Assembly: GCA_029561145.1 (NCBI GenBank)
Contig: JAKQJM010000128.1
Location: 97,860 to 161,859 of the forward strand
Direction: 5' to 3'
Source: Pseudomonadota bacterium
Lineage (GTDB): Bacteria; Pseudomonadota; Gammaproteobacteria; Xanthomonadales; Rhodanobacteraceae
Length of the DNA stretch: 64,000 nucleotides
Shown: in pieces, positions 49,379 to 58,560 of the stretch
Numbering within the stretch: the first letter of the stretch is position 1
Layout: every line of letters begins with the position of its first letter
Made by a program: the position numbers and the translations under genes
Notes under the pieces: generated by a model
Seen by the model: the letters and a program-made list of their open reading frames with translations, nothing else
The model's database searches: none
What the model was told of the DNA's origin: nothing

Positions 49379-49720
49379 ATGCTCGACTGGAATGTCTACC
49401 GCGACGAACTCAAGAGTCGCATCGGCGAGATCGGCAAGCTCTCGCCCGATACCGTGCGCGGCTACGCCACGCTCAGCGGCGCCGGCGCCAAGACCCAGCA
49501 CCTCGATGCCAAGACCCGTGAACTGATCGGCCTGGCCGTGGCCGTGACGACACGCTGCGACGGCTGCATCACCGTCCACGTCGACGCCGCGCTCAAGCAC
49601 GGCGCCAGCGCGGAGGAAATCGCCGAGGCGCTCGGCGTTGCGGTGGCGTTGAACGCCGGCGCGGCGCTGGTGTACTCGGCGCGTGTGATGGACGCGGTAG
49701 CCGCCCACCCGGGCAGTTGA
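49379..49720 (+). CDS. AhpD-like carboxymuconolactone decarboxylase family protein
   Basis: Small cytosolic protein (113 aa) with the CMD/AhpD fold. The active-site motif is TRCDGCITVHVDAALKHGAS, giving the CxxC...H arrangement used for thiol-disulfide chemistry in alkylhydroperoxidase AhpD. It is probably a peroxide- or disulfide-handling protein rather than a true decarboxylase. GGAGGA lies 8 bases before the ATG at 49379. The next plus-strand gene, 432 bases on, is a catalase, which fits an oxidative-stress context. Confidence 0.9.
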   Translation: MLDWNVYRDELKSRIGEIGKLSPDTVRGYATLSGAGAKTQHLDAKTRELIGLAVAVTTRCDGCITVHVDAALKHGASAEEIAEALGVAVALNAGAALVYSARVMDAVAAHPGS

Positions 49721-50152
49721 TCGGCCTCGCGCGTCGCGACCGATCAAACCGGCATTGCCGGGACAACGCCAGGCGCCAAGTGGCCGTCGCCGCAGAGAAC
49801 GCCGGGTTCCGCACGCCCTGCGCGCGGATGTCGTTGCGGCGGGATCGAGTCGAGTCCCGCTACCGGATCGCGACACGCAGGACTGCAACGCCGGTTGTCC
49901 GCGTCAAGCGGTTCAAGGGCAAGCATGCGGCAGCGAACACGGTGGTTGCTGCGGGGATCTCCGGACGCATCATCAAGCACAGCCGTGCCGATCCGAACGA
50001 CATCCGCGCGATCCTCGCTGTCTTCGTCTGCGAGCCGGAAAAACCCGGCGATAGACCGCGGCTATCACCGCTTTCGTTTCGTTCGATTTCCATTTTTCGG
50101 GCGACAGGACTAGCGTGTCGATTCATCCCCCACCATCCAGGGAGCCATCGCA
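49721..50152. other. Upstream region of the catalase gene
   Basis: About 432 bases with no convincing gene: a long plus-strand frame runs through it into katA but has no family similarity and no ribosome binding site. It holds the candidate OxyR site (50051-50087) about 65-100 bases before the catalase start. I see nothing else. Confidence 0.5.
50051..50087 (+). promoter_or_regulatory. Candidate OxyR-binding site upstream of the catalase gene
   Basis: ATAG-N7-CTAT at 50051-50065 matches one complete OxyR element. After the expected 7-base gap a second, degenerate element (TTCG-N7-CGAT, 50073-50087) follows in phase, as in the four-site OxyR pattern. It ends 65 bases before the catalase ATG. 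Binding is inferred. Confidence 0.5.
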
Positions 50153-51625
50153 ATGAGCAAGCAGGACGACAGCCGCAAGAAGTGCCCCGTCAGCCATCTG
50201 ACAACCCAGTTCGGCGCCCCCGTGCCGGACAATCAGAACAGCCTCACCGCCGGCCCGCGCGGTCCGCTGCTGTCGCAGGACGTTTGGCTCAACGAAAAGC
50301 TCGCCAACTTCGTGCGCGAGGTGATCCCGGAGCGGCGCATGCACGCCAAAGGCTCAGGCGCGTTTGGCACCTTCACCGTCACCCATGACATCAGCAGGTA
50401 CACGCGCGCGGCGATCTTCTCGGAAGTCGGCAAGAAAACCGAAATGTTCGCCCGCTTCACTACCGTCGCTGGCGAGCGCGGCGCGGCCGACGCCGAGCGC
50501 GACATCCGCGGCTTCGCGCTGAAGTTCTACACCGAGGAAGGCAACTGGGACATGGTCGGCAACAACACCCCCGTGTTCTTCATTCGTGATCCGCGAAAAT
50601 TCCCTGACCTCAACAAGGCGGTCAAGCGTGATCCGCGCACCAACCTGCGCTCTGCCACCAACAACTGGGACTGGTGGTCGCTGCTGCCCGAAGCGTTGCA
50701 CCAGGTCACGATCGTGATGAGCGATCGCGGCATCCCGGCCAGCTATCGCCACATGCACGGATTCGGCTCGCATACCTACAGCTTCTGGAATGCCGCTGGC
50801 GAGCGCTACTGGGTCAAGTTCCACTTCCGCACCCAGCAGGGCATCAAGAACCTGAGCGATGGCGAAGCAGGTGCCCTGGTCGGCAATGATCGTGAAAGCC
50901 ATCAGCGCGACCTGTACGATGCAATCGAACGCGGCGACTTCCCGAAGTGGAAGATGTACGTGCAGATCATGCCCGAGGCCGACGCAGAGAAGGTGCCTTA
51001 CCACCCGTTCGACCTGACCAAGGTGTGGCCGAAGGGAGACTACCCGCTGATCGAGGTTGGTGAGTTTGAACTCAACAAGAACCCCGAGAACTTCTTCGCC
51101 GACGTCGAACAGAGCGCCTTCGCGCCGAGCAACCTGGTCCCGGGCATCAGCGTCTCACCGGACAAGATGCTGCAGGCGCGCCTGTTCAACTACGCCGACG
51201 CGCAGCGTTACCGCCTCGGCGTCAACTACCACCAGATCCCGGTCAACGCGGCGCGCTGCCCGGTCAACAGCAACCATCGCGACGGCGCCGGACGCACGGA
51301 TGGCAACTACGGCGGCCTGCCCCACTACGAGCCGAACAGCTTCAACCAGTGGCAGGAGCAGCCGCAATTCCGCGAGCCGCCGCTGAAGATCAACGGCGAT
51401 GCGGACTGGTGGAACTACCGCGACGACGATGCGAACTACTACAAGCAGCCCGGTGACCTGTTCCGGCTGATGACGCCCGACAAGCAGCAGTTGCTGTTCG
51501 ACAATACCGCGCGCAACCTGGATGGCGTGCCGGACTTCATCCAGCAGCGCCACATCGACAACTGCACGAAGGCCGACCCAGCCTATGGAGCAGGCGTGGC
51601 AGCGGCACTGAAGAAGCTGCGCTGA
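50153..51625 (+). CDS. katA: Monofunctional haem catalase
   Basis: [10 protein letters not shown] haem enzyme that splits hydrogen peroxide to water and oxygen. Protein of 490 aa, the small-subunit (clade 3-like) size without the C-terminal flavodoxin-like domain. Catalytic His64 lies in [11 protein letters not shown] (family usually RVVHAKG), the distal Asn in [13 protein letters not shown], and the haem-ligand Tyr in [14 protein letters not shown]. No signal peptide, so cytosolic. It follows an OxyR-like site and ends before a strong bidirectional terminator. Confidence 0.97.
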   Translation: MSKQDDSRKKCPVSHLTTQFGAPVPDNQNSLTAGPRGPLLSQDVWLNEKLANFVREVIPERRMHAKGSGAFGTFTVTHDISRYTRAAIFSEVGKKTEMFARFTTVAGERGAADAERDIRGFALKFYTEEGNWDMVGNNTPVFFIRDPRKFPDLNKAVKRDPRTNLRSATNNWDWWSLLPEALHQVTIVMSDRGIPASYRHMHGFGSHTYSFWNAAGERYWVKFHFRTQQGIKNLSDGEAGALVGNDRESHQRDLYDAIERGDFPKWKMYVQIMPEADAEKVPYHPFDLTKVWPKGDYPLIEVGEFELNKNPENFFADVEQSAFAPSNLVPGISVSPDKMLQARLFNYADAQRYRLGVNYHQIPVNAARCPVNSNHRDGAGRTDGNYGGLPHYEPNSFNQWQEQPQFREPPLKINGDADWWNYRDDDANYYKQPGDLFRLMTPDKQQLLFDNTARNLDGVPDFIQQRHIDNCTKADPAYGAGVAAALKKLR

Positions 51626-51703
51626 GGTTCGTTCAAGGCATCGCGGGAATGATCCGGCGCTGAGCGCCAACGCGCGGGACGCGTGTCGCCTTGATCCGAC
51701 CCG

Positions 51704-51731
51704 AAAGAAGCCCGCACCAGCGGGCTTCTTT
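51704..51731. terminator. Bidirectional terminator between katA and the prolyl aminopeptidase gene
   Basis: 9-bp stem GAAGCCCGC/GCGGGCTTC, loop ACCA, flanked by AAA and TTT so that both strands have a short T-run. It lies between two convergent genes. Confidence 0.88.
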
Positions 51732-51764
51732 CATTGTGCGATCCGCTGCCTGTCGCGCCGTGGA

Positions 51765-52727
51765 TCAGCGGAAGCGATCCGTCGCCTCGACCAGCTCATG
51801 CGTGATCCCCGGTTCGAACGCGGAGTGTCCCGCGTCGGCGACAATACGCAGGTCCGCTTCCGGCCACGCCCGGTGCAGATCCCATGCACTGCGCGCGGGA
51901 CAGACCACGTCATAACGTCCCTGCACGATCACCGCTGGAATGTTCTTGAGGCGATGGGCGTTGCGCAGCAACTGGTCGTCGTGGTCGAAAAATCCGCCGT
52001 GGACGAAGTAGTGGCATTCAATGCGCGAAAATGCGAGTGCGAATTCGTCCTCGGCGCTGCCATCAATGTGCGCCGTGTCCTGCAGCAGGTAGCTGGTCGA
52101 ACCTTCCCATACCGACCAGGCCTTGGCCGCGGCCAAACGCGTTGCCGGATCGGTGCTCGTCAATCGACGGTAGTAGGCGCTTATCAGGTCGCCCCGCTCG
52201 CCCTCGGCGATCGCGTTCAAGTAGGGTTCCCAGGCATCCGGATACAGCGCGTCGCAACCCTTCTGATAGAACCATTCCAGTTCCCAGCGGCGCAACAGGA
52301 AGATTCCGCGCAGCACCAGTTCGGTAACCCGGCTGGAATGGGCTTGCGCGTAGGCCAGAGCCAGGGTCGAGCCCCACGAGCCACCGAACACCTGCCAACG
52401 CTGGATGGCCAGATGTTCGCGCAATCGTTCGATATCGGCGACCAGGTCCCAGGTCGTGTTGCCATCCAGTTCCGCGTGCGGCGTCGAGTTTCCGCAGCCA
52501 CGCTGGTCGAACAACACGATGCGATAGTGTTGCGGATCGAAGAAACGGCGCGCCTTCGGACTGCTTCCCGCTCCCGGTCCACCATGCAGAAAGACCACGG
52601 GCTTGCCTGCCGGATTACCGCTCTGCTCGTAGTAGAGCGTGTGAAGCGCCGAGACCTTGAGGAATCCCTGGTCGAATGGCTCGATTTCAGGATACAGGCC
52701 GCGTCTGCCTTGCTGGGTACCGTTCAT
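51765..52727 (-). CDS. pip: Prolyl aminopeptidase (proline iminopeptidase)
   Basis: Cytosolic alpha/beta-hydrolase (peptidase family S33) that releases N-terminal proline. Protein of 320 aa with LYPEIEPFDQGFL at the start, the oxyanion motif VVFLHGGPGAGS, FDQRGCGNSTPHA, the nucleophile in VFGGSWGSTLALAYA, and the catalytic His in DAGHSAFEPG. AGGTG precedes the ATG at 52727; the longer open frame runs into the spacer before tRNA-Pro. Confidence 0.95.
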   Translation of the reverse strand: MNGTQQGRRGLYPEIEPFDQGFLKVSALHTLYYEQSGNPAGKPVVFLHGGPGAGSSPKARRFFDPQHYRIVLFDQRGCGNSTPHAELDGNTTWDLVADIERLREHLAIQRWQVFGGSWGSTLALAYAQAHSSRVTELVLRGIFLLRRWELEWFYQKGCDALYPDAWEPYLNAIAEGERGDLISAYYRRLTSTDPATRLAAAKAWSVWEGSTSYLLQDTAHIDGSAEDEFALAFSRIECHYFVHGGFFDHDDQLLRNAHRLKNIPAVIVQGRYDVVCPARSAWDLHRAWPEADLRIVADAGHSAFEPGITHELVEATDRFR

Positions 52728-52856
52728 GACACCTGGTCCAATTTGATGGCCGGATGCGGCCGACCGGATTCCGCTCTCCGATCCGTGTTGCGCGCGCGAT
52801 GCAACGAGCTTCCGTCGCAACGAGGCGTGAAAAGGACGGAGAGTGGATGGCCGTAT

Positions 52857-52933
52857 TGGTCGGGGCGGCGGGATTCGAACCCACGACCCCCTGCCCCCCA
52901 GGCAGGTGCGCTACCAGGCTGCGCTACGCCCCG
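52857..52933 (-). tRNA. tRNA-Pro (anticodon GGG)
   Basis: Complete cloverleaf starting CGGGGCGTAGCGCAGCCTGG with anticodon stem CCTGC/GCAGG and loop CTGGGGG, giving anticodon GGG. CCA is encoded at 52857-52859. A -10-like TACAAT (52972-52977, minus strand) followed by a GC-rich stretch CCGCGCCCC lies about 40 bases upstream, although no good -35 is visible; otherwise it is read through from merR. Confidence 0.96.
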
Positions 52934-53019
52934 ACGAAAAACGGACTTGATTGGAAATGCGAGGGGCGCGGATTGTAGCAGGCCTGCACCTGATGTTGTT
53001 GCCGCGAACACGAACGAAA

Positions 53020-53376
53020 TCAGCGGCGCAGGATCTGCAGGACTTCTTCAAGTTCCATGCGGACCTGCTTGACGATCTGCCCGGACATGCTGACTTCCAT
53101 GCGCGCCTGCGGACCCTCGAGCCGCTGGCGTGCTCCGGTGATCGTGAATCCCTGGTCGTACAGCAAGGAACGGATCTGCCGGATCATGAGCACGTCATGA
53201 CGCTGGTAGTAGCGTCGGTTGCCGCGACGCTTGACCGGTTTGAGGTTTGGAAACTCCTGCTCCCAATAGCGAAGTACATGCGGCTTCACACCACAAAGCT
53301 CACTGACTTCGCCGATTGCGAAATAGCGCTTTGCCGGTATTGCCGGTAGTTCGCTATTGCTCCCCTGATCCAGCAT
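53020..53376 (-). CDS. MerR family transcriptional regulator
   Basis: Protein of 118 aa with an N-terminal winged helix of the MerR type ([45 protein letters not shown]) followed by a short coiled-coil dimerisation helix. No C-terminal effector domain. It overlaps the end of ihfA by 23 bases, the conserved pheT-ihfA-merR-tRNA-Pro order of gammaproteobacteria. Targets unknown. Confidence 0.94.
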   Translation of the reverse strand: MLDQGSNSELPAIPAKRYFAIGEVSELCGVKPHVLRYWEQEFPNLKPVKRRGNRRYYQRHDVLMIRQIRSLLYDQGFTITGARQRLEGPQARMEVSMSGQIVKQVRMELEEVLQILRR

Positions 53377-53656
53377 AGGCTTCCACTCGGACCTTCAACT
53401 TTTGCCCCGGCCGGAACGTCACCACGCGCCTGGCGGAGATCGGAATCTCCTCGCCGGTCTTCGGGTTACGCCCGGGACGCTCATTTTTCAAGCGCAAATC
53501 AAAATTGCCGAAACCGGACAACTTGACCTGCTCTCCCCTTTCCAGCGCGTCGCGAACGGATTCGAAGAATGCATCGACGAACTCCTTGGCTTCACGCTTG
53601 TTGAGTCCAACGTCTACAAACAGACGCTCTGCCATTTCAGCCTTCGTCAGCGCCAT
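53354..53656 (-). CDS. ihfA: Integration host factor subunit alpha
   Basis: DNA-bending protein of the HU/IHF family (100 aa), forming a heterodimer with IhfB. Motifs: [44 protein letters not shown] and [27 protein letters not shown], including the Pro that intercalates at the bend. It starts one base after the pheT stop and overlaps merR, so it is cotranscribed with both. Confidence 0.97.
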   Translation of the reverse strand: MALTKAEMAERLFVDVGLNKREAKEFVDAFFESVRDALERGEQVKLSGFGNFDLRLKNERPGRNPKTGEEIPISARRVVTFRPGQKLKVRVEAYAGSGEQ

Positions 53657-53657
53657 C

Positions 53658-56036
53658 CTACCCCCGCAACTTCGCGTTGTAACCAGTCGCCAGAGCGGTG
53701 ACCGCCAGATCGACGCACTGATCAGCGTCCTGATCCGTTAGGGTGCGTGAACGATCCTGCAAAATCAAGCCCATAGCGAGACTTTTGACTCCATTTCCGA
53801 GGTGCGGCCCGGTATATCGGTCAAACAGGACCAGATCAACCAGGCGCTCACCGACCGCGCCGCGAATGCTTGCCTCGACGTCCGTGTACGGGATCTCATC
53901 GGCAAGCACGATCGCGATATCCCGTCGCACCGAGGGAAATCGCGACAACTGGCTGGCGACCGGCACCTGGCGCCCGGCGAGGGTCGCAAGCTCGAGCTCG
54001 AAAACATAGACGTCGGCGTCGAGGTCGAGCGCCTTCTGCAGCCTCGGGTTGAGCGCGCCGGCGAATCCTACCCGGGTTTCTCCCCGCCAGATCGTTGCCG
54101 AACGGCCTGGATGCAGCCAATCCGGAGCACCTGCCGCGAAACGGAGCGTCGAAGCATCACTGCCGGCGAGCCGGAACAGCGATTCCACGTCCCCCTTGAG
54201 ATCGAAGAAATCGATCGCTCGACCCGGTTCGCCCCATTGCTCGACACCCGCATCGCCCACCGCGACACCGGAGAGTAGTTCGATCTCGACCGGCCCATCG
54301 TTTCCAGCATGGTAGCTGCGCCCGCTCTCGAACAGGCGCACGCGTGACTGCTGGCGCTTGCGGTTGGCATCCAGCGCGGCAACCAGTCCTGGCAGCAGGC
54401 TGGTGCGCATCACGGCCAGTTCAGCTGACAGTGGATTGGCGAGCGCAATCGATGATTCCTGCAGGCCCCAGGTCTTGAGCAGATCGGCCGCCACGAAGGC
54501 GTAGCTGATCGCTTCGGAATAGCCGCGCGCGGCGAGTTGTTCGCGAAACGAGCGAAGCGCGATTCGATCTTCCGGGATTGCGGCCGGCGTGATCTCGCCG
54601 CGTGGCGCCTGCACCGGAATGCGATCGTAACCATGGATGCGGGCGATCTCCTCGATCAGATCCTCCTCGATCGCAATATCGAAGCGTGCCGACGGCGGCG
54701 TGGCGCTCCAGCCTCCGGCCGAGGTCGATACCCGCATGCCCAGCGATTCAAGGATGCGACCGACCTGGTCGTCAGGCACTTCGACGCCGAGGATGCGATG
54801 CAGGCGTTCGCGGCGAAGGCCCACCGGCGTCCGCACGGGCAGATGGTTCGTCGAACAGGTTTCGTCAACCGGACCGGCCTGGCCACCCGCGAATTCGAGC
54901 AGCAAGGCGGTTGCACGCTCGACCGCCTTGCGCGGCAGTTCGGGATCGACGCCGCGCTCGAAACGATGCGAGCCATCGGTGTGCAGGCCGAGCCGGCGCG
55001 CACGTCCGCTGATGCTCGAGGGAGCGAAGTGGGCCACCTCGAGGAAGACATCAGTGGTCGAATCCGTCACGCGTGTATCGAAGCCGCCCATGACGCCGCC
55101 GAGCGCGATGGCCTTGGCTTGATCGGCGATCACGACGAAGTCCTCGCTCAACTCCACGGTACGCTCATCGAGCAGCTTCAGGGTTTCGCCCTTGCGTGCG
55201 CGCCGCACAACGATCGGCGCAGTCACGCTGCCTGCATCGAATGCGTGCATCGGCTGACCCATCTCGATCATCACGTAGTTGGTCACGTCGACCAGGATGC
55301 TGACCGGCCGCATGCCGGAACGGCGCAGCCGCTCCGCCATCCATTGCGGCGTGGCGGCGCTTGCGTCGAGGCCACGCAGCAGGCGTCCGCAGTAGCGTGG
55401 GCAGTCGGCGGGCACTTCGATCCTCACGGCCAGCGTATCCTGGTGCACGGCAGGCACCGCTGCCACTTCCGCGATCCGCACCGGCACGCCGAATTCCGCG
55501 GCAACCTCGCGGGCGAGTCCGTGCATGCCCAGACAATCGGACCGATTCGGTGTCAGGCCGATTTCGAAAAGAGCGTCGGGCAGCAGCAGGAACTTCGCCA
55601 GCGACTCGCCGACGGGCGCGCTCGCGGGAAGTTCAAGCAGGCCGTCGAAATCATTGTCGAGACCCAGTTCCCTGCCCGAACAGAGCATGCCGTTCGATTC
55701 GACACCACGCAGCTTCGCGGCCTTGATCGTGATCTCGCCAACGCGCGTGCCGACGACTGCCAATGGCGCCTTGAGGCCGGCGCGCGCGTTGGGCGCGCCA
55801 CAGACGATCTGCAGGGTTTCGCCCGTGCCGATGTCGACACGGCAGACCTTGAGCTTGTCCGCATCGGGATGCTTTTCCGCGGCGAGTATCTCGGCAACGA
55901 CGATACCGTCCAATGCGGCACCAAGCATGTCGATGCCTTCAACTTCAAGTCCACTCATCGTCAAACGATGGGCGAAGTCGCTCCGCCCCACCGGTATCTC
56001 GACAAGTTCACGTAACCAGTTTTCGCTGAATTTCAT
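53658..56036 (-). CDS. pheT: Phenylalanine-tRNA ligase beta subunit
   Basis: Large subunit of the alpha2-beta2 phenylalanyl-tRNA synthetase, 792 aa. The N-terminal tRNA-binding OB domain has [13 protein letters not shown] and IVCGAPNAR. The B3/B4 editing region, B5 domain, catalytic-like core and C-terminal FDX-ACB domain ([18 protein letters not shown]) follow in order. The start [12 protein letters not shown] matches the family; the extra upstream open frame reads through an intergenic repeat. Follows pheS across 139 bases of repeat DNA. Confidence 0.98.
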   Translation of the reverse strand: MKFSENWLRELVEIPVGRSDFAHRLTMSGLEVEGIDMLGAALDGIVVAEILAAEKHPDADKLKVCRVDIGTGETLQIVCGAPNARAGLKAPLAVVGTRVGEITIKAAKLRGVESNGMLCSGRELGLDNDFDGLLELPASAPVGESLAKFLLLPDALFEIGLTPNRSDCLGMHGLAREVAAEFGVPVRIAEVAAVPAVHQDTLAVRIEVPADCPRYCGRLLRGLDASAATPQWMAERLRRSGMRPVSILVDVTNYVMIEMGQPMHAFDAGSVTAPIVVRRARKGETLKLLDERTVELSEDFVVIADQAKAIALGGVMGGFDTRVTDSTTDVFLEVAHFAPSSISGRARRLGLHTDGSHRFERGVDPELPRKAVERATALLLEFAGGQAGPVDETCSTNHLPVRTPVGLRRERLHRILGVEVPDDQVGRILESLGMRVSTSAGGWSATPPSARFDIAIEEDLIEEIARIHGYDRIPVQAPRGEITPAAIPEDRIALRSFREQLAARGYSEAISYAFVAADLLKTWGLQESSIALANPLSAELAVMRTSLLPGLVAALDANRKRQQSRVRLFESGRSYHAGNDGPVEIELLSGVAVGDAGVEQWGEPGRAIDFFDLKGDVESLFRLAGSDASTLRFAAGAPDWLHPGRSATIWRGETRVGFAGALNPRLQKALDLDADVYVFELELATLAGRQVPVASQLSRFPSVRRDIAIVLADEIPYTDVEASIRGAVGERLVDLVLFDRYTGPHLGNGVKSLAMGLILQDRSRTLTDQDADQCVDLAVTALATGYNAKLRG

Positions 56037-56045
56037 GGATTGGAT

Positions 56046-56174
56046 GCCGGGATTCGGGATTGGGGGTTCGGGATGGTTAAAAGTGCGGGTTTCGGGCTGC
56101 GCAATTCGCGGTAACGGGAAGGAAGCGGGATGTCGCTTTTCCGGATCCCGAATCCCGGATTGCCAATCCCGGCC
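56046..56174. repeat. Inverted GATTCGGGA-type repeat element between pheS and pheT
   Basis: Left arm 56046-56076 (GCCGGGATTCGGGATTGG...) and right arm 56141-56174 (CCGGATCCCGAATCCCGG...CCGGCC) are inverted copies. The element fills nearly all of the pheS-pheT gap and begins immediately after the pheS stop. The transcript could fold it into a long hairpin inside the operon. Confidence 0.75.
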
Positions 56175-56175
56175 A

Positions 56176-57174
56176 TCAAGCAAATTGCCTGAGAAAGCGC
56201 AGATCGTTCTCGAAGAACGCGCGCAGGTCGTCGGCACCGTAGCGCAGCATGGCGAAGCGATCGACGCCGAGGCCGAATGCAAAACCACTGTAGCGCTCGG
56301 GATCGATTCCGCAGTTCCTCAGCACGTTCGGATGGACCATTCCGCAACCGAGCACTTCCAGCCATCGGGTCTCGCCGTTCTCCGTGCTCCAGCCGATGTC
56401 CATCTCGGCCGACGGCTCGGTGAACGGGAAGAAACTCGGGCGCAGCCGCATTTCAAAATCACGCTCGAAGAACGAACGGACGAACGCCGCCAATGTGCCC
56501 TTGAGATCCGCGAAGCTCGACGTCTCGTCGATCAGCAGGCCTTCGACCTGATGGAACATCGGTGAATGGGTCTGGTCGGAATCGCTCCGATAGACCTTGC
56601 CGGGTGCGATCAGGCGAATGGGTGGCGTGCGCCCGCACATGCCACGGATCTGCACCGGCGAGGTATGCGTGCGCAACAGACGCCCATCCGGAAACCAGAA
56701 CGTGTCATGCATCGTGCGCGCAGGATGATCGGGGGCGAAATTCAACGCCTCGAAGTTGTGCCAGTCGTCCTCGATCTCGGGACCATCGAGACGGTCGTAG
56801 CCGAGGCGGGCGAAAATGTCGCAGATGCGCTCCATCGCACGCGTGACCGGATGCAGGTTGGCACGATCGGAGCTTCGTCCCGGCAAGGTCACGTCAACAC
56901 GATCACTCGCGAGGCGTGCAACGAATGCCGCTTCGTCGAGCACCGCGCGGCGCGCCGAAATCGCTTCAAGCACGGCGTTCTTTGCGATGTTGATGCGCTC
57001 GCCGGCAACCTTGCGCTCATCGGCCGGCAACTTGCCGAGCTGCTTGAGCTGCTCGGTGACGAAACCCGACTTGCCGACCACGGCGACTCGCTCGGCATCA
57101 AGGGCTTCCAGGGTGGAAGCCGCCGCGATCGAGACCAATGCCGCTTCGATGCGGCCGTTCAATGTATCCGTCAT
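56176..57174 (-). CDS. pheS: Phenylalanine-tRNA ligase alpha subunit
   Basis: Catalytic subunit of phenylalanyl-tRNA synthetase, 332 aa. An N-terminal coiled-coil tRNA-binding arm (about 1-90) precedes the class II core: motif 1 around [20 protein letters not shown], motif 2 [28 protein letters not shown], and motif 3 [24 protein letters not shown] lies 8 bases before the ATG at 57174. Follows rplT in the thrS operon. Confidence 0.98.
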   Translation of the reverse strand: MTDTLNGRIEAALVSIAAASTLEALDAERVAVVGKSGFVTEQLKQLGKLPADERKVAGERINIAKNAVLEAISARRAVLDEAAFVARLASDRVDVTLPGRSSDRANLHPVTRAMERICDIFARLGYDRLDGPEIEDDWHNFEALNFAPDHPARTMHDTFWFPDGRLLRTHTSPVQIRGMCGRTPPIRLIAPGKVYRSDSDQTHSPMFHQVEGLLIDETSSFADLKGTLAAFVRSFFERDFEMRLRPSFFPFTEPSAEMDIGWSTENGETRWLEVLGCGMVHPNVLRNCGIDPERYSGFAFGLGVDRFAMLRYGADDLRAFFENDLRFLRQFA

Positions 57175-57282
57175 CCTGGAAACCTTTCGGCTGCGCAAAA
57201 ACGAAATGGGGAGCGAGGCCAGCGCCTGCTCCCCACGTTCATCGAACATCGATACCGGCGCAGGATCGCGCCGGCAGCAGAC

Positions 57283-57642
57283 TTACGCTGCGAGAGCGGC
57301 CTTGGCTTTTTCCGCCAGGGCAGCAAACGCCGCGATGTCATGGATGGCGAGGTCGGCCAGCACCTTGCGATCCACGTTGATGTTGGCTTTCTTGAGGCCA
57401 TTCATCAGGCGGCTGTAGCTCAGGCCGTACATGCGGGCGCCCGCATTGATGCGGACGATCCACAGCGAACGGAACTGCCGCTTGCGCTGCTTGCGGCCGA
57501 TGTAGGCGTACTGCAGGGCCTTGATGACGGCCTGCTTGGCAACGCGATAGACCTTGCGGCGGGCGTTGTAATAGCCCTTCGCACGGGTGAGAAGCTTCTT
57601 GTGCCGACGGTGGGCGGTGACGCCACGTTTTACTCGTGCCAT
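57283..57642 (-). CDS. rplT: 50S ribosomal protein L20
   Basis: 119 aa, basic, with the family start [17 protein letters not shown] and the C-terminal [38 protein letters not shown]20 nucleates 50S assembly and in E. coli represses translation of its own operon. It is 13 bases after rpmI. Confidence 0.98.
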   Translation of the reverse strand: MARVKRGVTAHRRHKKLLTRAKGYYNARRKVYRVAKQAVIKALQYAYIGRKQRKRQFRSLWIVRINAGARMYGLSYSRLMNGLKKANINVDRKVLADLAIHDIAAFAALAEKAKAALAA

Positions 57643-57655
57643 GGGTCAGTCCTCC

Positions 57656-57853
57656 TTACACGTAGGGCAGCATGCGGGCGACGCGGCCGGCATCCTCGGC
57701 GCGCACGTGGTTCGTGCCGCGAAGGTTGCGCTTACGCTTGGTCGATTTCTTGGTCAGGATGTGGCTCTTGAATGCGTGACCGCACTTGAACTTGCCTGAC
57801 GCCGTCTTGCGGAACCGCTTTGCAGCGGCCCGATTGGTTTTCATCTTGGGCAT
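57656..57853 (-). CDS. rpmI: 50S ribosomal protein L35
   Basis: 65 aa, very basic, with the full L35 pattern [22 protein letters not shown] and [21 protein letters not shown]. Between infC and rplT, the universal infC-rpmI-rplT order. Confidence 0.98.
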   Translation of the reverse strand: MPKMKTNRAAAKRFRKTASGKFKCGHAFKSHILTKKSTKRKRNLRGTNHVRAEDAGRVARMLPYV

Positions 57854-57996
57854 GGGCCCAACTCCTTTCGTTTTTTCGTTACTGGCGCGAGCGACGGTGC
57901 AATACCGTTCTTTCCATCCTGCTCGATCCGGTTTGTATGACCCGGGGCTCCGGGCCGCTCCTCATTCGCCAATGGAACATTCCACCGGCAAAAATC

Positions 57997-58518
57997 CTAC
58001 TTGTTCTTCTTCGGCGCGATCATCATGACCATCAATCGCCCTTCCATGCGCGGGTACTGCTCGATGATCGCCTCCTCGGCAATATCCGCTGCAATCTTCT
58101 TGACCATGATGTCACCCAGTTCCTGGTGCGCCATCTCGCGCCCACGGAAGCGGATCGTGATCTTGACCTTGTCGCCTTCGTCGAGGAAGCGGCGCAGGTT
58201 GCGCAGCTTGATCGCGTAGTCGCCCACATCGGTGGTCGGGCGGAACTTGAGCTCCTTGATCTCGACCTGCTTCTGCTTCTTCTTTGCTGCATGCGCCTTT
58301 TTCTGCGCATCGAACTTGAACTTGCCAAAATCCATGATCCGGCAAACCGGCGGGTCAGCCGTCGGCTGGATCTCGACCAGGTCAAGACCCAGTTCCTGGG
58401 CCATGCCCAGGGCTTCGTCGCGCGTGAGAACGCCTACCTGTTCTCCGTCTGCGCCGATGACACGAACTTTGGGAACCCGAATCTCGTGATTCCGGCGGTT
58501 TGCTTTTTCGGTGGCGAT
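57997..58518 (-). CDS. infC: Translation initiation factor IF-3, AUC start codon
   Basis: Binds the 30S subunit, blocks 50S joining and checks the start codon. Starting from the first ATG (58404) would delete the N-terminal domain. Extending in frame restores [20 protein letters not shown] and [17 protein letters not shown], up to an ATC codon at 58516-58518 preceded by AGGAGA with a 7-base gap. No ATG, GTG or TTG fits. From ATC the protein is 173 aa, the normal length. infC is known to use rare start codons (AUU in E. coli) so that IF-3 represses its own synthesis; the AUC here fits that scheme. The C-terminal domain ends in [10 protein letters not shown]. Confidence 0.95.
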   Translation of the reverse strand: MATEKANRRNHEIRVPKVRVIGADGEQVGVLTRDEALGMAQELGLDLVEIQPTADPPVCRIMDFGKFKFDAQKKAHAAKKKQKQVEIKELKFRPTTDVGDYAIKLRNLRRFLDEGDKVKITIRFRGREMAHQELGDIMVKKIAADIAEEAIIEQYPRMEGRLMVMMIAPKKNK

Positions 58519-58560
58519 ACTGCGTTCTCCTGGCGATTACTACGATCGAAGCACGATTGT

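Noticed and set aside
49717..50388. A 223-codon plus-strand frame between the AhpD-like gene and katA
   Set aside because: Overlaps katA in another frame, with no motif or ribosome binding site; a composition artefact.
53658..56288. A longer 876-codon reading of pheT
   Set aside because: The extra N terminus reads the pheS-pheT repeat and the pheS 3' end; the family starts at MKFSENWL.
57997..58404. infC starting at the first ATG (135 aa)
   Set aside because: Would remove the conserved N-terminal domain; the ATC at 58518 with a good ribosome binding site restores full length.
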